Of a DNA stretch of 64,000 nucleotides, positions 1 through 12,920 are shown piece after piece. Position 1 is the stretch's first letter, and each line of letters begins with the position of its first letter. The notes under the pieces were generated by a model. That model ran no database searches, was not told where the DNA came from, and was given only the letters and a program-made list of their open reading frames with translations. The stretch covers positions 33,138,664 to 33,202,663 of the forward strand of contig NC_084768.1 of assembly GCF_028858725.1 (NCBI RefSeq), in the 5' to 3' direction. Both the position numbers and the translations under genes were made by a program. This stretch comes from Colius striatus. Its lineage: Eukaryota > Chordata > Aves > Coliiformes > Coliidae.

Positions 1-2480
1 TGTATATTAGTGACTGCAAGGGTTACCTAAATTAATACTGTGGACTAATTCTGGTTTAAATGGAGGGTAGGAACACATCTGCTTCAAACAGCTTTGCAAT
101 ACGCCTTTTGTGATTCTGTGATTCGCCTCAAATCACATACAGTAATGACCACTTAAGTGAGCTGCTATATGCACAACTGCTTATTTGCAGCAGTACTAAC
201 CAATGCATCTATAAAATTGGTGCACTGAAATGGATTCCTCCCCTCCCCTTGAAAATTCAACCCCATGTTAGTGTTTAGTGGGTACCAGAGAGAAGTGTGT
301 GTTCCTCCCCATGGCAAACGTGCTATTCACTGTGCTTATTAGGTATTTTGTGTTTGGTTGTGCCTCCCTTCGAGAGAGGCATGACATTTTTTGTAGTTGT
401 AGCTAACACTATTTTACAGGCATGGATTGTTATAATTATGTAACTTTATAAATATAATTGAGGTTGTAAAAGCCAAGCAAACAGTCTAGGTTACGGATCT
501 GGATGGTATCCAGAGGTTAAAACCGTGCTGTTCTGCTGTGCACCACACTGCTTTAGGAAGGATGTAGTTTGGAAATGATCACACGTGGAAGGCATCAGCT
601 GAGGGACATATATCTTACATATGAGCCTGCATCAAGTGGCTTACTTAAATATGGAAATATGCCTTTTTTCCAGAGATGTCCTCTCTACAGATAAAGGTGC
701 ATACAGCCTGCAGCTACCTACAGTGGGCAAACAGCGAGTAAACAAATACAACTGTGTTCAGCTGACAAATTCCTAATGTAAACCATTTGGCCTTAAACTG
801 CAGAAGGATCAAAGGAAAGGTTTGCAGAGCAGATCCTCCGTGGTGGAGTCAGAGGACTGCAGTGGTGCTGCCCGGCCTCTGCTGTGGTGCAATCTGTGAT
901 GCATCTGCCGTGTGGAGCAGTAGAGTACTACTGCATTTGTTCTTCAAAGAGAAAGCTGAGACACAGACAGAAACCACGGGACCCGTCTGCACACACGAGG
1001 GAACTCTGCAGAAGCTGAGAGGTTGGAGAAGGGATGCTTGGAGGCCTCGGCTGACGCCCTAAACCATTAGACCATCCTCTCAAAATTTACGTTGCCAAGT
1101 CTGTTGCCACCAAAATCTGAAAGCAAACATTAGCAGCCAAGAACATCATGCTAATTAATTGCCTCGGGAGAACACAATTTCCAAGATTTAATGAAAGATG
1201 GAATCCAACTCCCATATGTCCCATTTGATAGCCCAAGAAAACATGCCCACATTTTTCACAGAAACAGTGACAAATATCCAACCACTTGTCTCTCAGTTGA
1301 ACAAAACTCATCACCAGGCCCAGAGATGGAAATGGCTGCTTATCAGCACCCACACTGAAAAGCCAGCCCAGGATCTGCCTCTGAGGAACCATTTTGATTC
1401 TCCGTGCTGGAGGCAGCTTCAGAAGGTGACACCAGAGCAGCGGTACCCCACGCCTTGATGTAGCTGTGCAGCTACCCTGGGGCTTTGCCAGTTCATTTAA
1501 AAATATCATAATAATAGGGGAAAAAAAGTGAGCACGGCAAGTTCCTGACAAAATCCTGGAAAGAAGCTGGAGGCATCAACATAACCGCAGTCACGGGTGT
1601 GTGCCAGTGCTGCCTCGCTGTGCTATAGACCCGGTCTCTCTTGAACTTGAAATTGCCGTAGATGGGATGGATGTTCATGCCAGAAAGTCAGTGGTGTGAA
1701 GCGCCAGGGAAGCAGCGAGGGCAGTGTATACCCCAGGTCTCCTGAGCATCCAAACACCGCTGGTAATCGCTAAATGGTGCGTTTTTTGGAAACACCATTT
1801 TCACCTTCCTCTCTTGTCTTTTATATCTGACTCCTGTGAGCCTGCCAACCTGGAAAGGGTCTCTTGACACCTTGTTTAGTGAAGATGACCACGAGGGAAG
1901 CAGGTACAAACCACGCAGCAAATTTTTACCTTAAATATCCAAAGAAATGTATTTTTATTCTGACTACCTGGAGAGCCAAGAGCGAGAAGAAAAAAGGCAG
2001 GTGGAGGTAAGTAGTTATAATGCAGCAGCCATTGTGTATTTCCCCGCGATCTCTCAGGTTGGTACAGAATAATGGCATTTCTGAGCTTGAGGAACTTCCA
2101 TGTAGAAAGGCACATCGTTCTGACAGGCCTCAGTAAGTCATTGAAAATCCTAAGGGCTGCCCTCAGCAGCCTACGGGATGGAGTCAGACACGGGGTAGTT
2201 TTCTGCAACTGGGCTTCAGTTTCACCCTGCATCTTAGGTGACACAAAACTCCAGAGGAGCTCCCTTTACTACTCTGCCAGAGGTGACATCAACACGTCTT
2301 GATGACACAGCTCAGGGAACTGCAGTGATTACTATTCTGGAAGGACCAAGGCGATAAGTACCGTGTTATATATGAACAGCTGTCAGTCAGACAAGCCAAG
2401 AAAGGTTATAATCCATTATCTTAATGTCACAAATGTTATCAGAAACTGACATCAGATAGTAAACTGCAGTCTTGCACTGT
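1..2480. other. Upstream intergenic DNA, no supported gene
   Basis: Unique-looking sequence of average vertebrate composition. Open frames here are short (longest about 154 codons on the minus strand near 1.1-1.55 kb), have no recognisable domain, and lack a convincing splice or promoter context. I see no tRNA, known repeat or CpG island. It is interpreted as intergenic DNA more than 23 kb upstream of DPYD exon 1. Confidence 0.6.
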
Positions 2481-2588
2481 CTCTCCTCTCCTCTCCTCTC
2501 CTCTCCTCTCCTCTCCTCTCCTCTCCTCTCCTCTCCTCTCCTCTCCTCTCCTCTCCTCTCCTCTCCTCTCCTCTCCTCTCCTCTCCTC
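2481..2588. repeat. (CTCTC)n pentanucleotide microsatellite, about 21.6 units
   Basis: A perfect CTCTC tandem array of 108 bp, seen directly, with no interruptions. The + strand is pure pyrimidine and the complement pure purine, so it can adopt triplex-type structure. Because the unit has no stop codon in the relevant frames, it creates misleading open frames on both strands (repeating Leu-Ser-Ser-Pro-Leu one way, Arg-Gly-Glu-Glu-Arg the other). Perfect arrays of this length are usually polymorphic between individuals. Confidence 0.97.
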
Positions 2589-5500
2589 ACTGTGTCCTGG
2601 AAAGGCAAGTTTAGTAATAACTTTTCTCTCAAAATAGAGGACTTCAAAGATTTTTCAGCATAACAGAAGTATGAACGCCTGCATAATTTTACTCTTTCAA
2701 AGTAGCCAGCTCAAGAGTCACAGCAGAATCCAAGGTATCATGAAGAGATGAGGGAGGAGAAACCAGCAACACAACGATTCCTGCCTATGTAGACATTGTC
2801 CCCCATGGCTTTATTTGACCTTTAGCCATCGCACCAGCATCAGTCTGGCATCTCCAGGCCTTGTGCACACATGCTGGGGGCTGCTTCAGCTGAAGATGAG
2901 GGGAGCAGGACGCAAGGGTGAGAGCTCCTGCCCTGGCTGCTGACCATGCCAAGCCAGCTCTGGGTCCTTTTGCAAATCACTCCCTTGCCATTAATTGTAA
3001 TTTTTCTATATCAAATATGAACCAAGGTAACACTTGGGAATTTATGACAGTGACATGAGAGAAAGTAAATCATGTTTGATGTCTTTTGTGTTGCTGAGCA
3101 TATTCACACCCACAGAGAGCATCAGCTCAGTGCATGTCACCAGTGCACGGCTCCTCTGAATTCACCCCAGGCTCCTCACCAGGGATGGAGAAAGCAGAGT
3201 GCTCTCTGATGAGACTTTATTCTTCCCAGCACTAAAGGGTGCTGCAACTATTGCTGACCATTTAAGAGCCAAGAGTAAATTGTTGCCACCTCATATGAAT
3301 CTGTTCCCAAGACAGGCTCCCAAGTGAGAGTAGGGGTGGCGCCCTCTGAGCCTATCCAAAACCAGAGCCTCACGTCCACACCCGTTATCTTTACAAATCC
3401 TACAAAGGAACAGAATCACCCTGAAATGTGAAGCAGTTGCCCAGTTAGCCCAGGACACCTTGGTTTCCAGTGTTTGAGGTAATGCAATGGTAAACTCCAG
3501 AAAGGCACGAGGAGCTTCAGGTGAATTTTCACATCCTACACAGGGCCCAAAGAGAAAAGCAAGGTAAGTGCTTCTGGAAAGTGCTGTATGTACTGACCAC
3601 ATCAGATCAGAGCTGTGGCTTGATGTCAGGCTTAAAATTCAGCAGGCTCGTGCTGATGCACGGGTGTGATAACATTGACGCAGGCAGGAGACAGCCACCA
3701 GTGAGTCACCCCACCACTTCCTCCAGGAGGCAGCTGGCTACGGGAGCCATCCCATTGCACTGCTCCTCCAGCCTGCCTTGTGAAAACCACTCATCCTGTC
3801 GAGCTTGCACAAGCTGCAAAAAGCCGTGTTTGTGTCGTGCAGGTAAACGTTTGAAGTGAAACCAACACGGGCTAACTTGGATTGTGTAAGGTAACTGCGA
3901 ATCGTTACCTCAAGTGAGAGCATAATGCCTGGAACCACAGGCAGGAGAATGCATTTACAGACTATCAAATTATCTTGGGATAATAGTGTAATGCTTTTTG
4001 CTGCTGTACTGTGTGTTCTGATGGCTGAGCAAATAATACTACAGCTGGAAAAGGCTCAGAATTTCAAAGAGGAGAGATTTCATAAGAGACTGGCTTTTCT
4101 GTGTCGTTTTAGGGGAATATTTAAAACAAAAGTCAACAAAAAGTAGTCATTTTTTTTTCATAACTCAGAACTACATAGAGTAACATCCTATGATAAACCA
4201 AAACCTTCAGACAATTTGTCTGCTTTGTAACACAACCTGCAAGGCTCTTGCTTGTTCATGTGAGGTTCCATCTCTCTGTGATTGCAACAACATCCTTTTG
4301 ATCAAATGTGTTTCCAGAGCTGGCACAAACAATCCAAGCAGCTAAGCAGCTCCAGCAGTTTGCATGCACAAGTGAGGTTTGAATAGGAATTTTTTCAAGC
4401 ACGTTTTTTAGAGAAAACAGAGCACCCTTTGAAATTTTGGAACTGAAGCTGCTCACGGTGTCTGTAGAAGTGTAGCACACCCAAAGTGCTTCCAGGATGC
4501 TCGAAGGGACATCAAAGAGCATTAACTCCAGCACAGCTGGGAATGTCCCCAGATTCACTTACGAGTACGTATTTCTTATACTCTGTGTGTTAAGCACAGG
4601 GAACATAACCGTGGCTATTGAGAATAATCCACAGAGTAAGCCTATTAGGTGAGATTTAGCATCTGCATTTTCCTGCTCACATCTGCTTGCCTGACATATG
4701 TAATCTGCCTGGATGTCACAGTTTACATCCCATTTTCATTGGAGGATAATGAAACTTGATTGGTGTCTTCATCTCCTTCTCCATCCCCCTAAGAAACGTC
4801 TCTGCTTGTCAGCTCCTCCTCACCAGCACTCCTTGGCGTGATCCTTGGCCAGGTCCTTTATGAGAGGGGAGTAACAGGCAATGCTTGCAGGCAACCAAGC
4901 CGTTCACCATTGTTTGTGCAAAACGGGTGCAGAGAGTGTTACTTCAAGGGCAGTAAGAAAACAAAAGTGATGCAGTAATTTCCTAACCTGAATTTTCTGC
5001 ACTTGCTGCTCTCACCAAGCTCTGCCCTATCACTATTTTACCAGCAATCAGACAGCAGTAAGTAGCTCTCTGAAGACTTAAAACTGTAGGCACTTCAGTA
5101 ATTTTAGAATGGCTTAGTCCGAGAGGTAAATTAAAATTAGGGGAAATGAGAGCATTTCTAATGAGATGGTTATTACACTGAATAATGATGATTATTGGTT
5201 CTGCTTAATAAAACTGTCAGCCAATGCAAAATATATATTAAGTGAAATTACATTACATTCTATTCCTATCGACTCAGAAATTCAGTGCATTTCTTTCCCA
5301 CAAACCATGGACATAACAAAATATTACACAGTGCTTTCTTTTCCAGATAGGATGAGACGTGGAGCTTTCAAAAGCAGCCCTTTAAAGCCCTGAATTAAAG
5401 CCCATTAAATGTAACGTGGTGAAGATTCATGCTGACTTCTGTGCTGTGTAGATCGGGGCCTCACTAAAACAAGTGTTCTCTTCCATTGTCTGTGATAAGT

Positions 5501-5949
5501 ATCTTGATGATACTGCTGTGGTGAATATATTATAGTGTCATTAGCCAGCTAAAAAGAAACACTGGTGAGCACTGGTTGGCAGTCTCCTTGCCTCACCGAG
5601 CTCATGGCTTGCCAGCTCACTTGCTCTCCTGTTCTGATTTACCTGGCCAATTAAGAGATGGGCTTTGTAGGGTGATTTGCACCTTCTATTTCCAAGATTA
5701 AAACAATGAGGAAAAATATCTATTAGCTAAAAATGAGATCCTGCAGTGCGAAACCCAACAGTGGAGCCCGAAACGCTTAGAGGTGAGGCAGACCTGGTGA
5801 AGTGGGGCGTGGAGGTGAGCGGGTCTTTCTGTGGTGCGTGTTGAAACCTGGCAAAGCACAGGTTTTCCTGTATCCTTTCATTTATTTGAGAGTGCTATTG
5901 CTCTTACAAACAGCAATGTATTCTCTTCAGCAGGGATGATAACTCGGTT

Positions 5950-6130
5950 AATATGTCACAGTACAGGTGGTTATAAGATTTTTATCGCACTTTGAAACAT
6001 TTACTAATCAACGAGATTTCTCCCTTTATGAAGCCCATTTTGTGGAGTTCCATAAACAAGGTTCAACAGTCACAATTTCATTAGCATTGTATTGTTGCCA
6101 TGGTAATGTGGTACCAATTCAACTGATGGG
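5950..6130. promoter_or_regulatory. Candidate conserved non-coding element containing an X-box
   Basis: AT-rich, non-repetitive sequence ending in an RFX-type X-box motif at 6094-6107. The call rests on appearance only: low repeat content, clustered ATTA-type motifs and a near-perfect 14-bp factor site. It could equally be neutral intergenic DNA. Confidence 0.25.
6094..6107. promoter_or_regulatory. RFX X-box-like motif
   Basis: The sequence GTTGCCATGGTAAT is visible here. It differs by one base from GTTGCCATGGTAAC, a form of the symmetric X-box bound by RFX-family factors. Known RFX roles include ciliary and neural gene control. Occupancy at this site is inference. It lies about 19.5 kb upstream of DPYD exon 1. 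Confidence 0.4.
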
Positions 6131-8239
6131 CTTTTCATCCTGGGCTTTTTATAGAATTGCTCTTCCTGTCAAAGATACATCTAAATGGAAACAGCAAACA
6201 GACCTTCCATCTGAATATCAGCCTCAAACTCCATCACACGCTGATTTGGATAGAAACGTGTCACATTACTGGTGTCAGGCCCAAAAATCATCAGAGACAC
6301 CACAGAAGTTACTAAACATCATCCGTGGCAAAGTCGCGCTGCAAAATGAGGCAAAGGGCTTGCAGTGTTTGCTGCAGTGTCTGAATGTTCTCTCACAGAG
6401 GTGCTGGGCTCTGCTGTGATCTTTCTCTGCAATGCTGTTGGGAGGACACAGTGCTGCAGCTGCTAAGACCAAAGGAAAGAGAAAGCAGTAACAAAACCTG
6501 AGCTGAAGAGATGTGGGTCCTTCTCCTGTTTGCAGCACGTTCTGGTGAAATGGGTGCTAAATGCCACGTTTTGGGTTCCTGGTCTGTCAAATGGGGATAA
6601 TGACCTCTCTCTCCTGTGCAGAGCACCCGGTGTGTGCCCAGTAACAAGTGATAGCTGGTACTGCTAAACATGAAGTAGAGCAGCAAGAGCTTTAAGAGCT
6701 CCAGGAGAATACACTGTGCAGATCTACAGTTTGAGAAATGTCACTGGGAGAATCTGGATGCTCCCAGAAAAACACAGAAGAGTTGGCAGACTGAGCAGGC
6801 AGCAGAACATATGCAGTTATGGAAGAAAGATACTCGCATTGTTAAAAAATTGTGTCAGTTTGTGGGCTTTAAATAATAAAGACTATTGCAGGCTACAAGA
6901 GACGTATGTGCAGCAACCTGAGCAAGGAGAGCAGCAACACGATGTAAGGCCCCAGCAGGGTGGCTTGTTTATTGTATGTGGAAACGTTTTCATGTATACT
7001 TTCACTGTTTTTTTGATGATTCTTTCCTATTTAGATGGGAAATATCTTTTTCCATCCTGACACATAATACTCAGTCTACAATTTCTTAGTGTAATCACGT
7101 TGCGTCCTTTGCAGCAGCGAGGGTAAATTACAGGCAGAATAGTATTCAGTCTAATCAAAGATGTGTTCCATTTTACATGGTAAGTTTTGTCTGATTTACA
7201 AAGGCAGTATCTTCTCCAGCTGAGCAAGGCAAGAGAGACCTTCCCTTCCAGATTACAAAAACATCTCAGAGGAGAGGCTTTTTCTCCATTAGGATCCTAT
7301 TATTCATTTTTAAAACCCCACCCCAACTATTGTTACTACTATTATCTATTTATTTGCTTTTACCAAGATACAGCCACAAGACCCAGCTGAGACTGGGACC
7401 TGCTTGTGCTAAGCACAGCAAAACCACAGAGAGACATATGGTCTCTTCTTCAGACAGTTTGTAAGCTTAAGAGCCACGTGAAAGACCAGAGAAGAAAGAG
7501 AAACAGAGAGAGAGAGACAGCGTAAGTAACTGAAGGTCAAAGAAGTTGGTGGCAGAAGCAGAGCAGGTCTCCAGCCCCGTTGCCTCTATCCAGATGCCTT
7601 CCCCACTGGGTGAAGGAGATACTTGGAGGTATCCTCCCCCAGATCCTGAGGCTTCAGACTCTAACTTGTGCATGGAGCCATGCTTTACACCCCCTAATTT
7701 CAATGTCTGCATCTATATTGCTGAGCAGGGGCAGCCTGAGGCAAAGCTTGAAGTCAGCTGTGCAGCCCACCTATATTAGCTATTAAAACACCTCCAGGCT
7801 GGCTCCAGGGCAACCCTGTTAATCCTCCCAGGGACAAAGGCACAGGAATACCCTATGTTTTCCAGCATGTTCAAGGGCACCAGGGTCAGGGTACCTGCCA
7901 GTGGAATTTTAATGGGTTTCAATACCAGAAGCGAGGCAATAGGGATCAGGCTTCCTTCCTCTGTGGCAGGGACTTCCAAATCCAAGCCTGAGCAGATGGA
8001 AGCGGAGGAGGCAGAGAGAGGAGATTTTGGTCACGAGAGCAAAAAGTCACTTTGCACCAGAATTCAAAGCTTTAGATCAGGACGAAATGTGGCGTGTTAG
8101 ATGAGGAAAGCATTGGCTTGGAGTTTTGCTTGCGTTCTCCTTCTCCTCCCCTCTTAGAAATCCGTGTAATGTAAACCCGTTAAAGCTCTGGGGGAAGACG
8201 CATTCATCTTCTGATCAGTAAATACTCCTTTTTGCTGCG

Positions 8240-8760
8240 TGGTGCCTGCTGACTTTACTGCTGTTGCAACCTTTTAAAACGCTTCCAGGAAATCTCATTA
8301 GAATTTCACTCCATTTTTTTTTTTATGAAGGAATCCGAAGAGAGTTGATACTAATCCCAGTGTAACTTTTTAATAAAGACTGCAAATAATCTGCCAGCAC
8401 AGCTTTGATCTCATATGCATATCTGATAAAAACGCCAATTTGCAGTCAAATTCGTCAGCCAGGGGTCTGTTGTCATCACATTACTGGATATAAAAACTGG
8501 CAGCTTTAAGATGGCAATATTACTTTGAGCCTATATTTTTTTGGTAATGGTTTTGAGTCATGCATTCAGTATTGGTGGAGATTAAGATTTAGCATGCAGA
8601 AGTAATATCCACTCTGATGGGATTGTCCGCAGCCAATTGAGTAGGACATTTGCTTAATTAAAAGTATTTATCTTGGATGATTTAAGAAGTGTCTCCTACT
8701 ACTGATCTGATGATGTAAATTAGTTTCCTGTAATCAGTTCACTATTGATGACTCTCCTCA
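8240..8760. promoter_or_regulatory. Candidate conserved non-coding element
   Basis: AT-rich, non-repetitive block with dense homeodomain and POU-like words: ATGCATAT near 8416, TTAATTAA near 8655, and several TGATTTA/AATCTCAT-like strings. No coding frame, no repeat family I recognise. It resembles a developmental enhancer, but this is inference and needs a bird-to-mammal alignment. Confidence 0.25.
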
Positions 8761-9989
8761 TACTAAACAGAAGAAAAAGGTAACAGAAGAGAGTAACAGA
8801 TCCCATTGTCTGACAGTTTTAAGGAACTGTGGAAATAATGCTTCATTAATACTGTGCCATGAGCAGGAAATACGCATGATCACACCCATAATGCAGCCAG
8901 CCTGCCAGAGCCCTGAAAGGGTGCACTTCCAGCACAAGGTTAGGAATGAAACCCACTGGCCACTGGCCATCCCCACGTGAGGCCTCAGAGATGCTGCCAT
9001 CAGGAGGAGGAGAGATGGGGAGCAGAGCCCGGGGCAGGATGGAGCCCGGTGCTGCAGTGTGGGGCCTCGCAGGGTCTCGGTGCTGGCTGCAGGCAGGGAC
9101 TCTGCAGGGTGGAGAGCAGAGCCGAGGTGAAGACCCGAGCTGCAGGGAGGGCAGGAGCTGCTACCCTGAGTGGTTTTAGGCATCTGCTTATAAAAACATA
9201 CTGTCAAAGGGAGAGACCTAACTGGTGGAGTGTTTCAACCTGTCTCAATGTTACAGCTGCACAGCCTGTCTCCTGGACTAGCCCGAGTTCCCTCCTCGCC
9301 GTGCCAAACGACCCAGGGACAGCTGTAGCTCTGCACTCCGTGGGGACAACCTGACGTCGGCAGCTTCTGGGGGTGCTGCTGCCAGGTAGGGCCACAACCG
9401 TCTCCTTCAGACCATCCCCTTGGCTCAGGCGTGAAACACTCATGACTCACCTCAGGGACCTGCTTCTCTGCTTCTTGGAAGATCCTCCTGCCTGGGAGGC
9501 AGTCCCCCAAGACAACTGGACCTTCTACCAGTCAGACACACCAACCACCCACAAACTATTGTTGGACAAAATCTTACAGGCAGAGCCAAGAGGAGAGGCA
9601 AGGGACATCTGTCTTCTTCATGCCACAACTTGTTTACTCAATATTTCTTCTTGTCTCCCTTTTTATGGCCCTGGCATTGTTTTCTTTCTGCATGAGCTAA
9701 CAGGAAGAAATGCTGAGCCTTGCTCCAGTCATTGACACAAGGAATTTGGTTTCATTTTTATTGCAAGCGTTCCAATAGCGGGTGGCATCAGTATATACTG
9801 GGCTTTTGAAACACCAGGAAAACAATGATCTGCCCCATCCTCTGCTAACGTTGGCTTAGATGCCATTTGAGGAGCAGGGAGCCCCCTGCGAAGGGCTGGG
9901 CCAGTGCCCATGACGGGAGCTGCCAGCAAAGTGCGAGTCTAGGTTTGATCTGTCCCTGTGACTTGGATGTTGTGATTCGACCTGTGCAT

Positions 9990-10047
9990 GTGATTTGCAC
10001 TTGATGACCTTAGAGGTGTTTTCCAACCAAAATGATTCTGTTCTCTG
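9990..10047 (+). mobile_element. CR1 LINE 3' tail fragment
   Basis: The stretch reads like the 3' end of avian CR1: a 'cttgatgaccttagaggt' block, then 'ttttccaacc', then 'aaaatgattctg'. CR1 elements are 5'-truncated non-LTR retrotransposons whose 3' ends carry short ATTCTATG-type repeats. Only the tail is clear, and the left limit is approximate. It directly precedes a small CpG-rich patch. Confidence 0.8.
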
Positions 10048-10079
10048 ATTTTCCAGGTGAGCCTTGGCCCCTGCCTGCA

Positions 10080-10275
10080 GCCTCTGCCCCCCGCCATGCG
10101 AGTGCTGCTGCTCCCGGAGCCGCCCGTGTGCCACGGGACCCCAGCCCACCGCGCCCCGGCATGGCCCCGCTGCTTCTCCCTCCCTGCCTGCCGTGTTCTC
10201 CGGAGTTACGCTCCAGCCCACTCCCATCCCGTCGCGCCGCTGCCTCCGAGCTGTGCTCGCTTTCCAGTCGCCACA
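10080..10275. promoter_or_regulatory. Small isolated CpG-rich patch, possible minor promoter
   Basis: About 195 bp with roughly 20 or more CpG dinucleotides in GC-rich sequence, sharply bounded by CpG-poor DNA. It sits just 3' of a CR1 tail and about 15 kb upstream of DPYD exon 1. Overlapping GC-rich frames exist on both strands but look like composition effects (runs of Pro, Ala, Arg, Ser). It could be the first exon or promoter of a non-coding RNA, an unmethylated regulatory island, or a fortuitous GC-rich insert. No TATA box is evident. Confidence 0.4.
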
Positions 10276-12920
10276 GTTTGCTGCTGTGTAGAACAGCCAG
10301 TGTGGCTCCAGCAGGCTGAGCTCACTGGAAACACAGATAAATAGAATGTACTGCTGGAGTACCAGGAGGCTGATTGGAACCACTAGATACCAGGGTCACA
10401 TCCCGGGCTTTTATGTTGGTGATGTAGATTTCAGCCATTAGAGTCTAGCTGTCCAACTGATAACAACCAGAGGAGATGCATCTAGGCATCTCCAATTGTA
10501 ACTGGTACACTTTCACCCATAGATGGAGGACCTGGTAAACTGACAGAAGAAAAAACACCTTTTTGAGATGCCTACAAATATAATCAGGCATGTCATGTGT
10601 GGTAGTGTCTAACTCTGTGTCACTCACCCTCCCCGATTACTCACATTTATAATGGTGTGTCCAGAGAGCTCTGACCTCAGAGAACCAATGTAGGATTACA
10701 TTGTCACCTCCAAATTCATGCACAGAAGTAAATGGCAACTGCAGGTCTCAACTTAGTAACAAACCTCAGTTTGTTAAATCATCAGTTAAATCACTTACTG
10801 CCTCCAGGCCCTAACAAGCCTCCACATCAGGTGTCAGGGTAGGTAGGTGGGGGTCAAAATGCTATGACAAAAAGAGGGAGAAACAAGGCCAAAAGTACAA
10901 TAGTGTAAAAGGTGCCTGTTGTTAACTTCCAGAAAAACTCAGCAACTGGGATTTTAGGATGTGGTATGTAGACAAATGTAAAGAGAACAGCACATTAAGT
11001 GTGTTTTTCTCCAGAGCAAAATGAAATAGGCATACAGAGTAAATTATAATGTTTAGTACTGTCAGGGCAAATTCTAGCTGAAGATCATGAAAGTAATTTA
11101 AAAGTATTAATGAATTAGCCTCACAGCTAGCTTTCAGGTAGATAATGATCATAATTATTACCATAAATAAATATTATTATCATCATTCTGGCTCCGAAGG
11201 AATGAAAATGGAGGCAGAGAACTGATGTATTTGTCTGAAGTCTGTGTTTCACTGCTGTACCCATCTTTCTCTAGAACTGTTATACACCGAGTTTATCCTT
11301 TCCCAAATACTGCATGCCATGTGCTATTCAGTTTGTGAGCTCTAAAATCCAAGTGATTTCCTCGTGAAACAGTGCCTGTGAACGTCTCCATTTGCATTTG
11401 AATTCTCAAGCAGCGACAATCCTGCTTAAAAATATATATAAAGAAGAAAGGAATCTTGAAAATCAGGGCAAAATCTGTGACTGGGTTTCAGAACATCGCT
11501 AAGAAGGTCTGAGGAACAAAGTTCATTCCAAGTCCAACACACAGTGCTTTTTGGTTGATGGAATTAATTCCAGCAGGGCAAAATGAGGGCACATACGATG
11601 AAAAACTCTGTTTCTTTCAGTCTGAGGAGTGGAGGGAAGCGGCATCTCTGCTGTATGTGCTCATGGTTTTGGTACGTGCAGCCGTTTATAAACACTAAAG
11701 GTTTTCCATGGCAAAATACTCAGTGTCCTCATGTCTCCTCCTGGTAGCCATGGATAGCTGCTGCTTCTCTGAGGAGCGTCAGGGAATGAATGATGTCTGG
11801 ACCTGACAAGATGAGGACTTAGGTCACGTGTGCATGTTGCAAACAGCATGCTTTCATAGCCAGCTACCCAAAGGGGCGGAGAAAGAAAACGATGGACTCC
11901 ACTCTGGCCTTTAAAATACTCCTAACAAACACATTTCCTTCTGATTGGGTGTATCCAAAGGTTAGGGACATCTATTTGTAGCCCATTTCTGTATCTCCTC
12001 TTCAGGATCTGAATTCCTAAGAGTGCTCACCTTAGCTTTTAGCTCTCATACATGCAATATTTGGAATGAGTTCTGGGAAAGAGGAGAACCACAGCATTAA
12101 CACCATTCTAATGCATCACACTGTTGTTCTTTCCCCTTTCCTTTAACCATTAGAGAATGCAAATGTTCAGTTAACTGGTTCTCATGTTTTCTCTTTATTG
12201 AATCGCTTTCACTATGGCAAATAAATATTCATAAAGAAACGTGGACAATAAATCATTTCAAAGAGTTCAAAGCCATTTTCTTTCTAGCCTGTGTATATAT
12301 TCAGCTGTGACTCGCCTTTAATATTTCATTCAAAAGAGAGACTTGTAGAAGGACAATAGAGATAATGTGTCAAGTAGTAATTAAAACAGGAGGTAATGAT
12401 TAAAACCATTTTGATCTACACTGTGCTCTGTCAAATTCAGAATCTCCTGTGTTTGTTAAGATGACTTTCTGCTTGCTTTTTACAGAAACTCAAAATATGC
12501 TTCTGGTCAAAGACACTGTGTAGAACAACAGATTTCAACCCTGAGCTTGTGGGGTCCAGAGCCTCACCCAGCTCTGCAGTTTAGGTGTATCTGCTGGAGC
12601 ATCCCAGCATGATAAACTCAGGCAGGCACTGCCTCTCCTGCTAACTCTGTGACTTCCCTGGGAGGTAGATCCAGAGCCAGGGCAAAAGGCAACCAAGGGC
12701 CACCCCCATGTGTAAAAGCACTTGTAAGTCCATCTCACCATTTAGATTTCAGCTAAGAGCTCCCAAAGAAATGAAAGTTAAAGATCTGGTTAGCTTATAT
12801 ATTTTGTGATCTGGGTTCAAATCCAACAATGATGTTCCTTGTCCCATTATATGTGTTTTGGCTACTAATTCACAGTTTTGGCCAGAATTCATTATCTTTC
12901 CGGATTTGTTGCTGACTTTA
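10276..12920. other. Upstream intergenic DNA, no supported gene
   Basis: AT-leaning unique sequence with frequent short A/T runs. All open frames are 80 codons or shorter and unrecognised. I see no repeat family with confidence and no RNA gene. Confidence 0.55.

Larger units (their letters stand above)
2589..9989. other. Upstream intergenic DNA, no supported gene
   Basis: About 7.4 kb without a recognisable coding region. It holds two AT-rich stretches that look like conserved non-coding DNA (about 5.95-6.13 and 8.24-8.76 kb, listed separately), a GA-rich purine run near 7.49-7.52 kb, and a GC-richer patch at 8.94-9.16 kb with scattered CpGs. Open frames are up to about 150 codons and match nothing I recognise. 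They are treated as chance. Confidence 0.55.

Noticed and set aside
1087..1551. 154-codon minus-strand frame
   Set aside because: No recognisable domain, a + strand frame overlaps it, no promoter or splice context.
2387..2663. Repetitive RGEER or LSSPL proteins
   Set aside because: Translation of the CTCTC microsatellite. No gene context.
5760..5785. tggagcccgaaacgc resembling a retroviral primer-binding site
   Set aside because: No LTR next to it and no internal retroviral sequence nearby. A short chance match.
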